This document shows, piece by piece, positions 33,125-43,105 of a stretch of 64,000 nucleotides of DNA (the first letter of the stretch is position 1; the number at the start of each line of letters is the position of its first letter). Under the pieces are notes generated by a model. It ran no database searches and had not been told where the DNA came from. It saw nothing but the letters and a program-made list of their open reading frames with translations. The DNA is taken from contig CM041089.1 in assembly GCA_023079485.1 (NCBI GenBank), positions 15,533,660 to 15,597,659 on the forward strand. The letters are read 5' to 3'. Source of the DNA: Archilochus colubris. Lineage: Eukaryota > Chordata > Aves > Apodiformes > Trochilidae. A program made the position numbers and the translations under genes.

Positions 33125-34203
33125 ATTTTCATGGTCTTTTTTTTATCTGGCTTTACACCATAAAGTATTGACTTGACTTGTTGAAGACTGGGAGGTCTTG
33201 GAAAAGTCAATAGTGGGGCTCTTACTCTTTTTTAATCCAAAGTAGCAAAGGATTAACATTTTTTGATAACTTTAGGGTCTCTCTCCAAGCAGTTCTTAAC
33301 AATCTTTATGTTGCTAACTTTGGCCATGTCCACCAGCAGAAAGTCCCAGCACTCAGGGTCAGCAGGGGGGTGGCAATCTTCTGGGAGACTCCAGGATCCA
33401 GTTCTGCATGGCTGGCATCAGCACTGAGATCCCCTGGGGTCAGCCAGTGAAAGCTGTACTGCTTTCTGGGAATACCAATTGGACATCAGTTTCCTGAAAA
33501 CCAAACCAATAAATTAAAAATGTCCCCAGGAGTGGGCCAGTTGCATCCTGTTGGCACATTCCTGGTTGTTCCTTCTTGGCTTCATTCCCTTGCAGAGGTG
33601 AGGAGCAGCTGTGCAGGGAGGGGGTGATGCCCTCACCATACAAAACTTCCTCCTCCAGAAACCCAGGGTGAGATCCAGAGGATGATCCCTGATTTCAGGG
33701 ATGCAAAGCAGTGCTGGGATCCATGCTCCTCATGACCATGAGCACAGGACACTCAATGAAGGCTGCCAAAACTGGTTCCAGAGGTGGGATCTGACTTCCA
33801 GAGCTGACAATATTCCAGAGGTTTGGGAATGACAGCTGGACACATCCAGCCCTCAGGCAGCAGCCCCACAGAGCCAAAAAAAAAAAAAAAAGGAGGTGGC
33901 AGGGAGGCTGCTCTTGTCTGAAAGCAGAGTTAGCTCCATTTTAAGCCAATATATTAAAAAAACCCAAACAAACTGTAATTTTACTTTCATTATTAAAAGT
34001 TTTTAAGCCCTTTTCCACTTATTATTCTAAAATTTATTATACGTGGGCTTGTTTATTGAGTTTTCCATTTGCCACTTCTCAGGACCATCAAAAGGAAACT
34101 GAAACTCCTTCTATGCCATATGACTACAGCAACACTGAGCAGAAAACTAGCAGGATATAAGGGCAAAAGCACAGAGAAGATATGGATGTGAAAGGGCTTC
34201 TGG

Positions 34204-34256
<53 letters not shown>

Positions 34257-34744
34257 GTGCTAAAGAGAAGGGGCTTGGAGATGTAAAAGAGGAGGGAAAG
34301 AAGTCAGAGGATGAAATAAATGTGATTATTTGAAACATTTAGAAGAATATTTTCCAAGTCTATTTGAAGGGATGGAAATACCTTGGACTTCAGTATAAAC
34401 CAATTTCAGATTCCTCATTTTTGCTAAGCTTGGGTGGGTATGAGTGTGTGTGTGTGTGTGCATGTTTAAAGCCACAGACATTAAGGTGTAAAAAAGGAAA
34501 ATATTTGGCTTTAGAAAACCTAAAGCTAAGATGAAATGCCAGGTTTTAGCTGTGTGATTATCCCAGGGAAGAGTGAAATTGATTTTTTCTGCAGAAGCAA
34601 CAAACTCTGCCTGCACAGCTACCAGCACCATCCAGCCAAGCTCTGGTGCAGTTTCCTCTGACCACATCCATGTGGGAAAGCTCTCCATCTGGATTTTCTC
34701 CAGGTCCTACATGGGGCTTCTGTGGCATTAACATCATCCCTCTG
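33125..34744. other. Intergenic stretch
   Basis: No gene is recognised. It holds an (ATT)n microsatellite, a (GT)n run near 34444-34460 and an A16 run near 33875. Confidence 0.55.
34205..34256. repeat. (ATT)n microsatellite
   Basis: About 17 perfect trinucleotide units. Confidence 0.96.
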
Positions 34745-34952
34745 TGTAGAGAAACAAGATAAACCAGGTGCCTCGAGTTGCCAAAGAGTGGGTGTGAGTC
34801 CACCTGTGCCTGGTTAGGGCAGGCCCCCTATTACCAGGGGGCCAATAAAGGTGGGACACACACCCACAGAGGGAAGCTCACTCTGGTGTGAGGCAATGGA
34901 GGGGCCAGCAGCTCGTGGAGCCTCAGGAGTAAGAAAGGCTCCTCCTGCTACA
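34745..34952 (+). repeat. 5' LTR of the compact retroelement
   Basis: A 208-bp LTR with TGTAG...CTACA ends and a CCAATAAAGG polyadenylation signal about 100 bp in. It is about 97% identical to the 3' LTR. Confidence 0.95.
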
Positions 34953-34954
34953 TT

Positions 34955-34972
34955 TGGTGGAGAACGTGGGCA
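34955..34972 (+). promoter_or_regulatory. Candidate primer-binding site, tRNA-Lys-like
   Basis: TGGTGGAGAACGTGGGCA begins two bases after the LTR, the normal place. It agrees at about 12 of 18 positions, including AACGTGGG, with the tRNA-Lys(1,2) binding site of betaretrovirus-like elements as I recall it. The mismatches fall in the acceptor-stem part, so the site is either decayed or pairs with another tRNA. Confidence 0.55.
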
Positions 34973-35072
34973 GCGTACAGACACCTTAAGAAGCAGCAGT
35001 GTGAGGAGCTGGCAACAGGAACGTTCTCCCTGATTTGAAAAAGGGCCTGGGCTAACACTCTCCCTGAAAGGT

Positions 35073-35237
35073 ATGACCAGCAAGCTCTTTGGATTGGAAA
35101 CCCCTGAGCAGAGGGAAGCCAAGATAAGGATTCTCTCTTTGGAAACCCCTGAGCAGAGGGAAGCCAGGAGGATGGAATCCCATGAGGAAGGGTTAAACCC
35201 GTGTATGGAATCCCATGAGGAAGGGTTAAATCCCTAA
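35073..35237 (+). CDS. Small open frame in the retroelement leader/gag position (54 codons)
   Basis: The first ATG after the primer-binding site (35073) opens a 54-codon frame. It starts MTSKLFG and then carries repeats of ETPEQREAKIRILSL and of MESHEEGLNP, mirroring the DNA tandem units. The composition is charged and helical. I do not recognise it as gag. It could be the decayed start of a gag protein whose first segment was amplified, or a chance frame. A second copy of the repeat peptide is open at 35459-35653. Confidence 0.3.
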   Translation: MTSKLFGLETPEQREAKIRILSLETPEQREARRMESHEEGLNPCMESHEEGLNP

Positions 35238-35580
35238 TCCCATGAGGAACCAGCAAGCTCTTTGAAACCCCTGAGCAGAAACCAAACCTTGGAAACCCCT
35301 GAGCAGAGGGAAGCCAAGATAAGGATTCTCTCTTTGGAAACCCCTGAGCAGAGGGAAGCCAGGAGGATGGAATCCCATGAGGAAGGGTTAAAACCCGTGT
35401 ATGGAATCCCATGAGGAAGGGTTAAATCCCGTAATCCCATGAGGAACCAGCAAGCTCTTTGGAAACCCCTGAGCAGGGGGAAGCCAAGATAAGGATTCTC
35501 TCTTTGGAAACCCCTGAGCAGAGGGAAGCCAAGATAAGGATTCTCTCTCTTTGGAAACCCCTGAGCAGAGGGAAGCCAAG
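35076..35580 (+). repeat. Nested tandem repeat array inside the retroelement
   Basis: Two unit types alternate. Unit A (about 45 bp, GGAAACCCCTGAGCAGAGGG core) occurs about eight times, and unit B (about 35 bp, AATCCCATGAGGAAGGGTTA core) about six times, some of these partial. They combine in a higher-order block starting ACCAGCAAGCTCTTT at 35076, 35249 and 35446, so the periods are 173 and 197 bp. The third block lacks unit B. Confidence 0.92.
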
Positions 35581-35810
35581 AGAAGAGCAGATACAGGAGG
35601 GAGAAGAACAACTCAAGTTGGAAAGGCAGAGACTTTGTGAAAAGTATTTGTAAGCTAGGGTTAAATCCCGTAAGCTGTAAGTGTTAAATGTTTGTGTCAG
35701 TCGATGTAAAAATCCTGTAATCAGTGTTGTGTCAGTTGAAAAAAAAAATGTTTGTAAGCTAGGGCAAACTGGGAAAGCTTTGCTGTATAACAAAGGGTTA
35801 AATCCTGTAA

Positions 35811-35833
35811 GAAAAAAAAAAGGGGGGGGGAAA
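35811..35833 (+). promoter_or_regulatory. Polypurine tract of the retroelement
   Basis: A 23-nt all-purine run (G, A10, G9, A3) abuts the 3' LTR. Plus-strand synthesis is primed from such a tract in LTR retroelements, which fixes the element's orientation as plus. Confidence 0.88.
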
Positions 35834-36040
35834 TGTAGAGAAACAAGATAAACCAGGTGCCTCGAGTTGCCAAAGAGTGGGTGTGAGTCCACCTGTGCCT
35901 GGTTAGGGCAGGCCCCCTATTACCAGGGGTCAATAAAGGTGGGACACACACCCACAGAGAGAAGCTCACTCTGGTGTGAGGCAATGGAGAGGCCAGCAGC
36001 TCGTGGAACCTCAGGAGCAGGAAAGGCTCCTCCTGCTACA
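35834..36040 (+). repeat. 3' LTR of the compact retroelement
   Basis: A 207-bp LTR with TGTAG...CTACA ends. It is followed at once by the CCTCTG target duplication. Confidence 0.95.
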
Positions 36041-36046
36041 CCTCTG

Positions 36047-36799
36047 CATTTGGTTTCTGGGCTTTTCTGAGCCTCAGGCAAGGAGAGGGGAGAGGAGTGA
36101 GTTACAGCACGATGCCAAAACTTGTGCTGCCAGCCTGAGGCTTGGCACTGGGGCATTGGATGGCTGAAAACCTCTTTGGATAATGCTAAAAAACACATAG
36201 GTCAGAAGAGGTTGGTCCTAACATGGACTCCTCCGTTCTGCTTCAGGAGGAAACTTCCCAAGTAGGGGAATCCCTCCGATCCAGGCTTCACCCTGAGTGG
36301 ATTTGGTCTCTTTCTGAAAAGAGCCTGGGAATAAACTGGGATGTGGGCACCAGGAGCCAGGATTAGGAATGAGGGCACAGAAACTCAGATGGGTTTCTTG
36401 TATGGGAGGTACTGATGTCTGGCTTCCCAGGGCACCAAGAATGAAAAATAATTAGACTTGCCAAGGTGTATTTTCAACATGAATTTATTTTCTGTTCTGC
36501 AGTGAATTTTTTGGCTGACTGCCTAACTTTTGTTGGCTTGCAGAGCCCTATTACTGAGCTGCAATAAAGGACTTATCAAATCCAGGGATGGATATTGTCC
36601 AAGTAATAAGTACTGGAATGAACAAGACTCTTTAATGGTTCAGTGTATCTCTCTGCCTGGAAATCTCCATTTCTTTTGGTCAAAGTATGAGCAAATATTT
36701 GAAGTAATGTGAAAATGAGATGTTGTGGATTCTTAAAACAGCTTCTTGTTCTGTTGCACTGTTAGTGAGAAGAACATGCTGCTTTATTCAAAAAAAGTT
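36047..36799. other. Intergenic stretch
   Basis: No gene or repeat is recognised. Confidence 0.55.
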
Positions 36800-37300
36800 C
36801 ATAGAACCATGGAAAGGGTTGGGTTGGAAGGGACCTTAAACCTCATCCATTTCCAACCCCCTGCATGGTCAGGGACACCTCCCACAGCCCAGGGTGCTCC
36901 AAGCCCCATCCAACCTGGGCTGGGACACTGCCAGGGATGGGGCAGCCACAGCTTCCCTGGGCAGCCTGGGACAGGGGCTCAGCACCCTCAAATTAAAGAA
37001 TTTCTTCCTAATGTCCAACCTCCATCTCCCCTCTTACAGTTTAAACCCATTTCCCTTCTCCTCTCCCTACCCCCCATGCACAAAGCCCTCCCCCAGCTTT
37101 CTTGTAGCCCCTTCAGATATTGGTAGGTTGCTCTGAGCTCCCGTGGGAGCCTCCTCTTCTCCAGGCTGAACAACCCCAATCCCTCAGCCTGGCTTCCCAG
37201 GGAGGTGCTCAGCCCTCTGAGCATTTCAGTGGCTCCTCTGGACACCTTTCAGGAGCTCTGTGTCCTTCTGGTGTTGGGTTCTGCAGAACTGGACACAGAT
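36800..37300 (-). mobile_element. CR1 LINE, 3' part, minus strand
   Basis: An antisense CR1: GGGTTGGAAGGGACCTTAAA at its 3' end, GGGCAGCCTGGGACAGGGGC in the middle, and TCCAGGCTGAACAACCCCAA toward ORF2. It is 5'-truncated. Confidence 0.92.
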
Positions 37301-38990
37301 CTGTAGGTGTTTGTTATAAAGTGCACGAGATGTGAGGTAGAAAATGGGGAGATATTTTGTAAGATTCAGTTTGCTTTACAGTGCTCAGACCTATGTTTTT
37401 TTCCAGATGTGGTAAAACATTCCAGCTCAATAACACTGACCTTTTCAAATGAGCAATTCTCACTCCCAGTAATGTCTCTGTGACTTTATTTTTCTTATTG
37501 AGTTTCTTACCTCATGTTCTTGGCTTTAACTTACCTGCAAGCTGGCATGAAAACAAGAGGAAATTATTTTCTTTAATGGTAATGCTCATTTTACTCCTTT
37601 ATGTTCATTTCAAGCTCGAGGTGCTTTCCATGATCCTGGCTGACATTTCAGGCTTATTTTAGATAAGAATTTCTATCTATCCTATCTATTTCTTAGATAA
37701 GAAATGTTCATTGTGAGATCCAGCTCCCAGTTTACCCAGGACTATGTATGTGAACACAGGTTTCAAGACCACACTGAGATGGGGATAGGTTTCTAAAAGC
37801 TGAAGCTATTGCATTTTGGTGGAAAATTGCTTAGCCTGACTTTAGGAAACCATTACATCCCACACAGAGATAGGAAAACTCTGCTTTATGTGAGTGGCTT
37901 TTCTGGCTCTGGTTCCAAGAGCAAGGCCATTGCCTTGTCATCACATCAGAAGATGCCACAGGGTGTTTATATGGAGTTCATGAGCTGTTTTCCCATAAAG
38001 AAGAGAATAAACACATAAAGGAAAAATAATAAGCTTGTGAAAGATGAAGTTATAGGTCCATAAAATGTGACTTCTTACTTTTCTAGCCCAAGCCATTCTG
38101 GGATGGTTCTGGGATCTTAGCCAGCATGTTAGAAGGACACCACACATTGCTATTCTCAAAAAAAAGGTAAAAGTCTGTTACACTTGTGGAGAATGTGTCC
38201 TTTTAATATTTGACAAATGAACAATGATGTTATCACTTTATGTATCCATTCTATTACTCTATACGTGTGACTGCCAGTAACTTACACTTGGAAATTCAGG
38301 CTGCCATTTTCTATATGGCTTGGAAAGAGGAGCTGGAATTTTCCATGGGCTCTGTTGCCAGTGGATCCCATGAGGCTGAGCTTGCATGGATGAGGCACCA
38401 TTCTTATGGTTATAGATCATGCATCCCCTATTTTTCCTTTACAGCTTTGTACATTCTGGTGTCCTCTCTCTTTCTGAAATAATGCTGAAAGTGTAACCTT
38501 TTATCAACCCTTTGATACATTAGCAAGAAAAAAAGAACAAATGCTTCCTCTCTCAGCACATCTTTCTGCATCTGAGAGCACTGGAGACTCCCAGGCACAG
38601 CTTGGTTGTGGGCATCCTACTTTGGCCCCCAGGAGTAGGATTAATTTCCTGAATATGGCACCTATGAAAAGGTTTCGTGGCCCTTTAAATGGCCTTCGAG
38701 ACATGAGCAGGGAATTTGTGCCTTTCTACCTCTGCAGCCAGAGGTGATGCCAGATCCACCATGGGAGCAGAGCAGGATGCTAAGTTTGAGGCTGTAAATA
38801 TTTCCCTGGAGGAGCTTGGGTCCCTTCCCTGAATTTAGAGGAAACATGATCATCCATGATCTTCTCAGGTAGGTGATTTGCAGCCCTGAAGGTCACTTTT
38901 GTGCTGTTCACTGCTGCTTCTGAGCTGGCCAGTTGGGAGAGGGCAGCAAACCTGGAACCTTGTGACCCTGTGCTGGCCACCAGTGTGCAA

Positions 38991-39010
38991 TCCATCCATC
39001 CATCCATCCA
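38991..39010. repeat. (CATC)n microsatellite
   Basis: Five perfect tetranucleotide units. Confidence 0.9.
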
Positions 39011-40573
39011 CACTCTGTGTTCTGGAGGCTTCAGGAACTTTGCCCCATTTAGACTGGGAAAAGAGTCCAAACCAGTGGAATGAGGAGGTGAAAGAGTTTG
39101 AATGGGGTTTTTGTTGCCTTGCATCACCTGTGCTACTTACCATTGCAATGATTAATAACACAGGCTGTGTCACTTCCAGGCAGTCAATGAGCTCAAAATC
39201 TGCCTGAAGTTCTCCAAAAACCACATCCTGCTGGCATAAATATGCTACCACAGAAACCTGGGGGTTGGGGACCTCTCAGTGCAATCTTCTGCATCCAACT
39301 TGAACAACATCCCTGAAAAGCTGAGCTGCATTCTCTGTGACTTTCTGAAAGGCTGATTGCAGTGTTGTGCTTTGGTGGCAGCTGTCCCAATAGGAAGCCA
39401 CTGAATTCTAGCTTGAACTCTACCATTTAGCAGTCAGAAGATGGTAAATTCTGAGCCATTGCTTAGAGGCTCAGAATTGCCTGAGTGTTGCTAGAAAGAA
39501 GACTTCACCTTGCAGCATTACTTTTCTAAGCCTTCCAACACCTTTACTTCGTTATCAGGATAAACATGGGTAACCTGAGACAGCCCAATTCCTATTTGGA
39601 CGATATTCTCTTTATTTATCTCATAAACACCAACTAAGTGAGTTAATCTTCTTTAAAACTGATTACTACCCTGATCCATAGCATGGCACAGTTACTCAGA
39701 GATGCAATGAACTCCTGGGCATATTTGTCATGAAACAGGGAACTGATTCCCAAATTCGCTGGAGTGCCTTTGTGGAGCTTTCAGATACAAGAAGAAACAT
39801 TCAAATTAAAATGTTGGCTCCTTAACTGAATGATCCCTTTTTTTATTACATCAGATCTCTTCATCAATAAGATCAGTGCAGATTGAAGCAGTGCTCTGTT
39901 GAGGGCAAGATGCACAGAGCTGCTCTTGTGGCAGGGAGGGTAGAAATTTGTTCAGAATAAGTTGTTCAAGGTCAGTGGAAAGGAGAAGTCCTTAGCTGAG
40001 GGTTTCTGACAGTCCTAAGGCCATGCTGGCTTTAGCAATACCTGAGATGGGCTTTTGCAGTTAGTCACTTCACTTGAAGCTGAAGCTCCAGGTCATTTGT
40101 AGGGTACACTGGGAAGTTTTTTCCTTGCAGATTTATAATGAGCACAATTGGTTTACTCCAAAGCTTTTTCATTTCCTCTGTCAGCTGCTGCCTTCTGTGT
40201 GTTCCTTTTGCATTGCTTGGAAGAATTTCCCTGCTGCTGTGGCTCCTTTTTAACAGAGCAAAGATATTTTAAAAACTTTAACACCACTTCTGGCAGGGGA
40301 CACAACACTGAACTTGGTGTGGCTGCCCAGACTATGGCATTAAGTAACAAAGAGGGAAGAAAGGTGGGAGAAGTCCCAGTCTCAGTGTTCCTGGGAAACC
40401 AACCCTGAGCCAGGGATGCTCTGAGCCAGGGATGCTGTGCAGGGAAATCCAGCACACCCCAACAACAAGAGGGGCAGTTCTGCCCTCGGTGTGTTTGCTA
40501 GGTTGAAATCTATTCCTGAAAGTCTGTCTAACCATCACCACTGATGAACTAAACACTGATAATTTGGGCTTGA

Positions 40574-40615
40574 TGGTCTTTAGGGGTCCCTTCCACCTTG
40601 AGATATTCTGTGATA
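40574..40615 (+). mobile_element. CR1 LINE 3'-end scrap
   Basis: CTTGATGGTCTTTAGGGGTC, CCCTTCCACCTTGAG and ATTCTGTGATA match the last ~40 bp of CR1 in degraded form. Confidence 0.55.
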
Positions 40616-42443
40616 AGAAAACCCCACCTTTCTTTTTGCCTTTTATAGCTGCATGACTCTGTTTAATAGGATTATTGAGAGCTTGAAAGTGAATCATTAC
40701 CATTTCTAGCATGTACACAAGATGCCTTAGTCAACCTAAAGATTTTTCAAACAAAAAAAATAATTTCAGATAGAAAAAAATTTGCATATTGAGCTTGTGA
40801 TTGACTCGTAACAGAGTGCATTGCATTATGTATATGACAGCAGTAGTCTGGAAATGTTTTTGATGAGTGGGCTGTACAAAGATTTTCCTAAGTGAATACC
40901 TGGGTTTTGTTTGTTATCTCATTCTCTCCTAATTTAGAGAAAGAAAAAAAACCCAACAAAACCAAACCCAACCCAGGAGTCGTCACAGCCAGATCTCCAA
41001 GATAAGAAATCCAGTGCTGATTGGAAGCCATTCTGAAAACTTTGATAAAACTGTGAAATACTTCATTGATAATATTAACTGCTCTTCCCACTCTGAGTGA
41101 GTTGGCTGCCAGTTTAACCTCACAAAAATCATTATTGTTCAGAGGAAGGATTTGGCTCAGCTGGATCCAAACCTCAGCTGTGGGACAACTGAGCATCAGT
41201 GGCACTGCAGCTGCTGCTGAGAAACGAGGCCCTGGGTTCAGACTGCATTGCCAAGGCACCAACATCAAACCAGGATCAGCAGAATTACTCTGAACAGCAG
41301 ACATGGCTTAAAATGAGGTTAAAAGGGAATTTTTTTCTGCAGGTTGAAGAGGGCCACAGCACTCACCAGTTGCCTTTAAAGTCACCAGCACCCACCCTGC
41401 CTGCACCCATCACCTTTGTGCTGCCTGTCCTATTGACTCACTGTGACTCAGCTTTTATGGCCTCAGCAAGCAGATAAAACCCTCATTTGATAAAGGGCTC
41501 TATCAATTCAGAAAAGCCCTACTTGCCTGATAACCTGCTTGAGAGCTGAGCACTCAGGGTGGTGTGAGACTTTTCATTTCTAATCATGTCTGGCTTCTGG
41601 TTGAGTGGCTGGATGGAATTATTCAGCCTTTGGCAAACTTTCCTCTGATGCTTATTGCACTTCAAGATAAATTACTCCTTATTAGGTGGGGCCCATCTGA
41701 TGTGGGGAGCAGTTTTCCTAAGAGTTGGTGTCAGAGGCTTCATGTTACATTTGGGTGTCCTTAGGGACTTCCGTGCTTTTGTATCTTTTGCAAGTCAGAA
41801 AAGAGAGGAGAGGAGAGAGAAGAGTAACCCAGAATCTTGAATTATAAGATCACAAATGTACATGCTGCTTTGTGGCTTCCCTGGCCAGACATTTCAGTGA
41901 GTTATATCAGATCCGAGAAAAACTCTGAGACCCAGACCTGGATGCAAGGTTTTCCTTGTTTAGGTAATCCAGTAGATCACAAAATACAGTGGTTATTCCC
42001 ACAGTGGGGCCAAACCCTTCCCTCTGTGAAACTGTTCCCACACCCCACTATCAAAATGGAAACTTTGGGCACTCCTGGGGCTTAAGTTCCCCTTGCCAAG
42101 GGTGGAAAAATGCCATGAAGTTTACTTCATCCTTTGGTTCTCCTTCTGTTGCCCTCCTCAGGATGTCTAATCTTGGGATCAGAGTTGAACTTTTACTAAC
42201 ACAGCCCTTAACACAGCACCTGTGCAGGATGTGTCCCTTTTTTTCTGATTCAGTTTGAGCAAGGAAAAATCCTGATAGGCCTGATGAAGATAGGGAAAGT
42301 TTGCTCCTTGGTAACCAGCAGTGTTTTGAGGTGCCAGAAGGAGCTCCTGGCAGGTCTGGAAGGAATTGGTGGAGCACTGGGGTTTGGGATAAACCTGCTT
42401 CCATCCTGCCTGACTACATCCAGGTAAACCAGAAAGCACTGGA

Positions 42444-42544
42444 GTTTTTTTGGGTTTTGGTGGGGCTTTTTTTTTGTTTGTTTTTTGTTTGTTTGTTTAT
42501 TTGGTTTGGGTTTTGTTTTTCTTTTTTTGTTTGTTTTTTTTTTT
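42444..42544. repeat. T-rich low-complexity tract (TTTTTTGTTTG)
   Basis: About 100 bp of T-runs broken by G. Confidence 0.9.
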
Positions 42545-42718
42545 AAATTAATATTTGAGCAAATCTGTTTAAAACCTCACTTAGCTGGTTCTGCAGTTTT
42601 ATTTCATGAGCTGTGACTCAGTTTAGAGAGTTTCCTCTGACAACAACCTTCTACAGCTATTTTAGAAGTTACTAAACAACCCAGCAACTCTCCCCAGACC
42701 TCTCCAATCTTCACTTAA

Positions 42719-42751
42719 CTCTGATTTAGGTCATCTTCACCTAAATCAGAG
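42719..42751. repeat. Perfect 13-bp inverted repeat with 7-nt loop
   Basis: CTCTGATTTAGGT and its exact complement ACCTAAATCAGAG flank the loop CATCTTC. The arms have no mismatch. Its function is unknown. It is too short for a microRNA precursor. Confidence 0.9.
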
Positions 42752-42964
42752 CCTTCTTTTTGACTTCTGGTCCCTTTCATATTTTCAGGAATGCTGAATT
42801 ATGTATATTCACTGAAATGTCACGCTGCCCAAGGGTAGAATAGGTATCCACAGACACTAGAATAATTTGTTTTTACACAAAACATCTCTAATCTGGCTGG
42901 GCTGATCAGAAAAGGGGTTGTTAACAGGCAAGTAGCAGTTATAACAATATAAAGTGCATCATGC

Positions 42965-43105
42965 ACAATAATATATATTATATATTATATATCTTATATA
43001 TGTTATGTAATAGATATAAAATAAAGATATATATTATAAAATATATATTATATAATATTTATTATATATAAATTAATATTACATATATATGTTATATATA
43101 TAATA
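42965..43105. repeat. AT-rich, TATATA-type low-complexity tract
   Basis: About 140 bp almost wholly A and T, with many TATATT/TATAAT units and self-complementary segments. Confidence 0.93.

Larger units (their letters stand above)
34745..36040 (+). mobile_element. Complete non-autonomous two-LTR retroelement with internal tandem repeats
   Basis: Two LTRs (34745-34952 and 35834-36040) flank an 881-bp interior. The insertion is framed by the perfect 6-bp target duplication CCTCTG (34739-34744 and 36041-36046). The interior has a primer-binding-site candidate directly after the 5' LTR and a purine tract directly before the 3' LTR. It lacks gag, pro, pol and env. Most of it is tandem repeats built on CCCCTGAGCAGAGGGAAGCC and on ATCCCATGAGGAAGGGTTAA. 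The LTRs differ by about six substitutions and one indel (about 97% identity), so the insertion is fairly recent. A 6-bp duplication and the binding-site remnant point to class II (ERVK-like) enzymes supplied by another element. Autonomous replication is excluded by the absence of genes. Confidence 0.93.
37301..42443. other. Intergenic stretch
   Basis: No gene is recognised over about 5.1 kb. It holds a (CATC)n run (38991-39010), a CR1 3'-end scrap near 40574-40615 and a two-copy GAGCCAGGGATGCT duplication near 40408-40436. A 138-codon open frame on the minus strand (40888-41304) shows no similarity or splice logic I can support. Confidence 0.55.

Noticed and set aside
32821..33210. Open frames of 110-129 codons rich in GKERK or FLSFP repeats
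   Set aside because: They are products of the GGAAA microsatellite and not proteins.
34948..35892. Several overlapping minus-strand open frames with LPSAQGFPKRESLSW-type repeats
   Set aside because: They are antisense to the tandem array of the plus-strand LTR element. The purine tract and polyadenylation signal fix the element on the plus strand.
40888..41304. A 138-codon minus-strand open frame
   Set aside because: No recognisable domain, no promoter or splice sites, and composition like the surroundings. One frame of this size is expected by chance in 50 kb.
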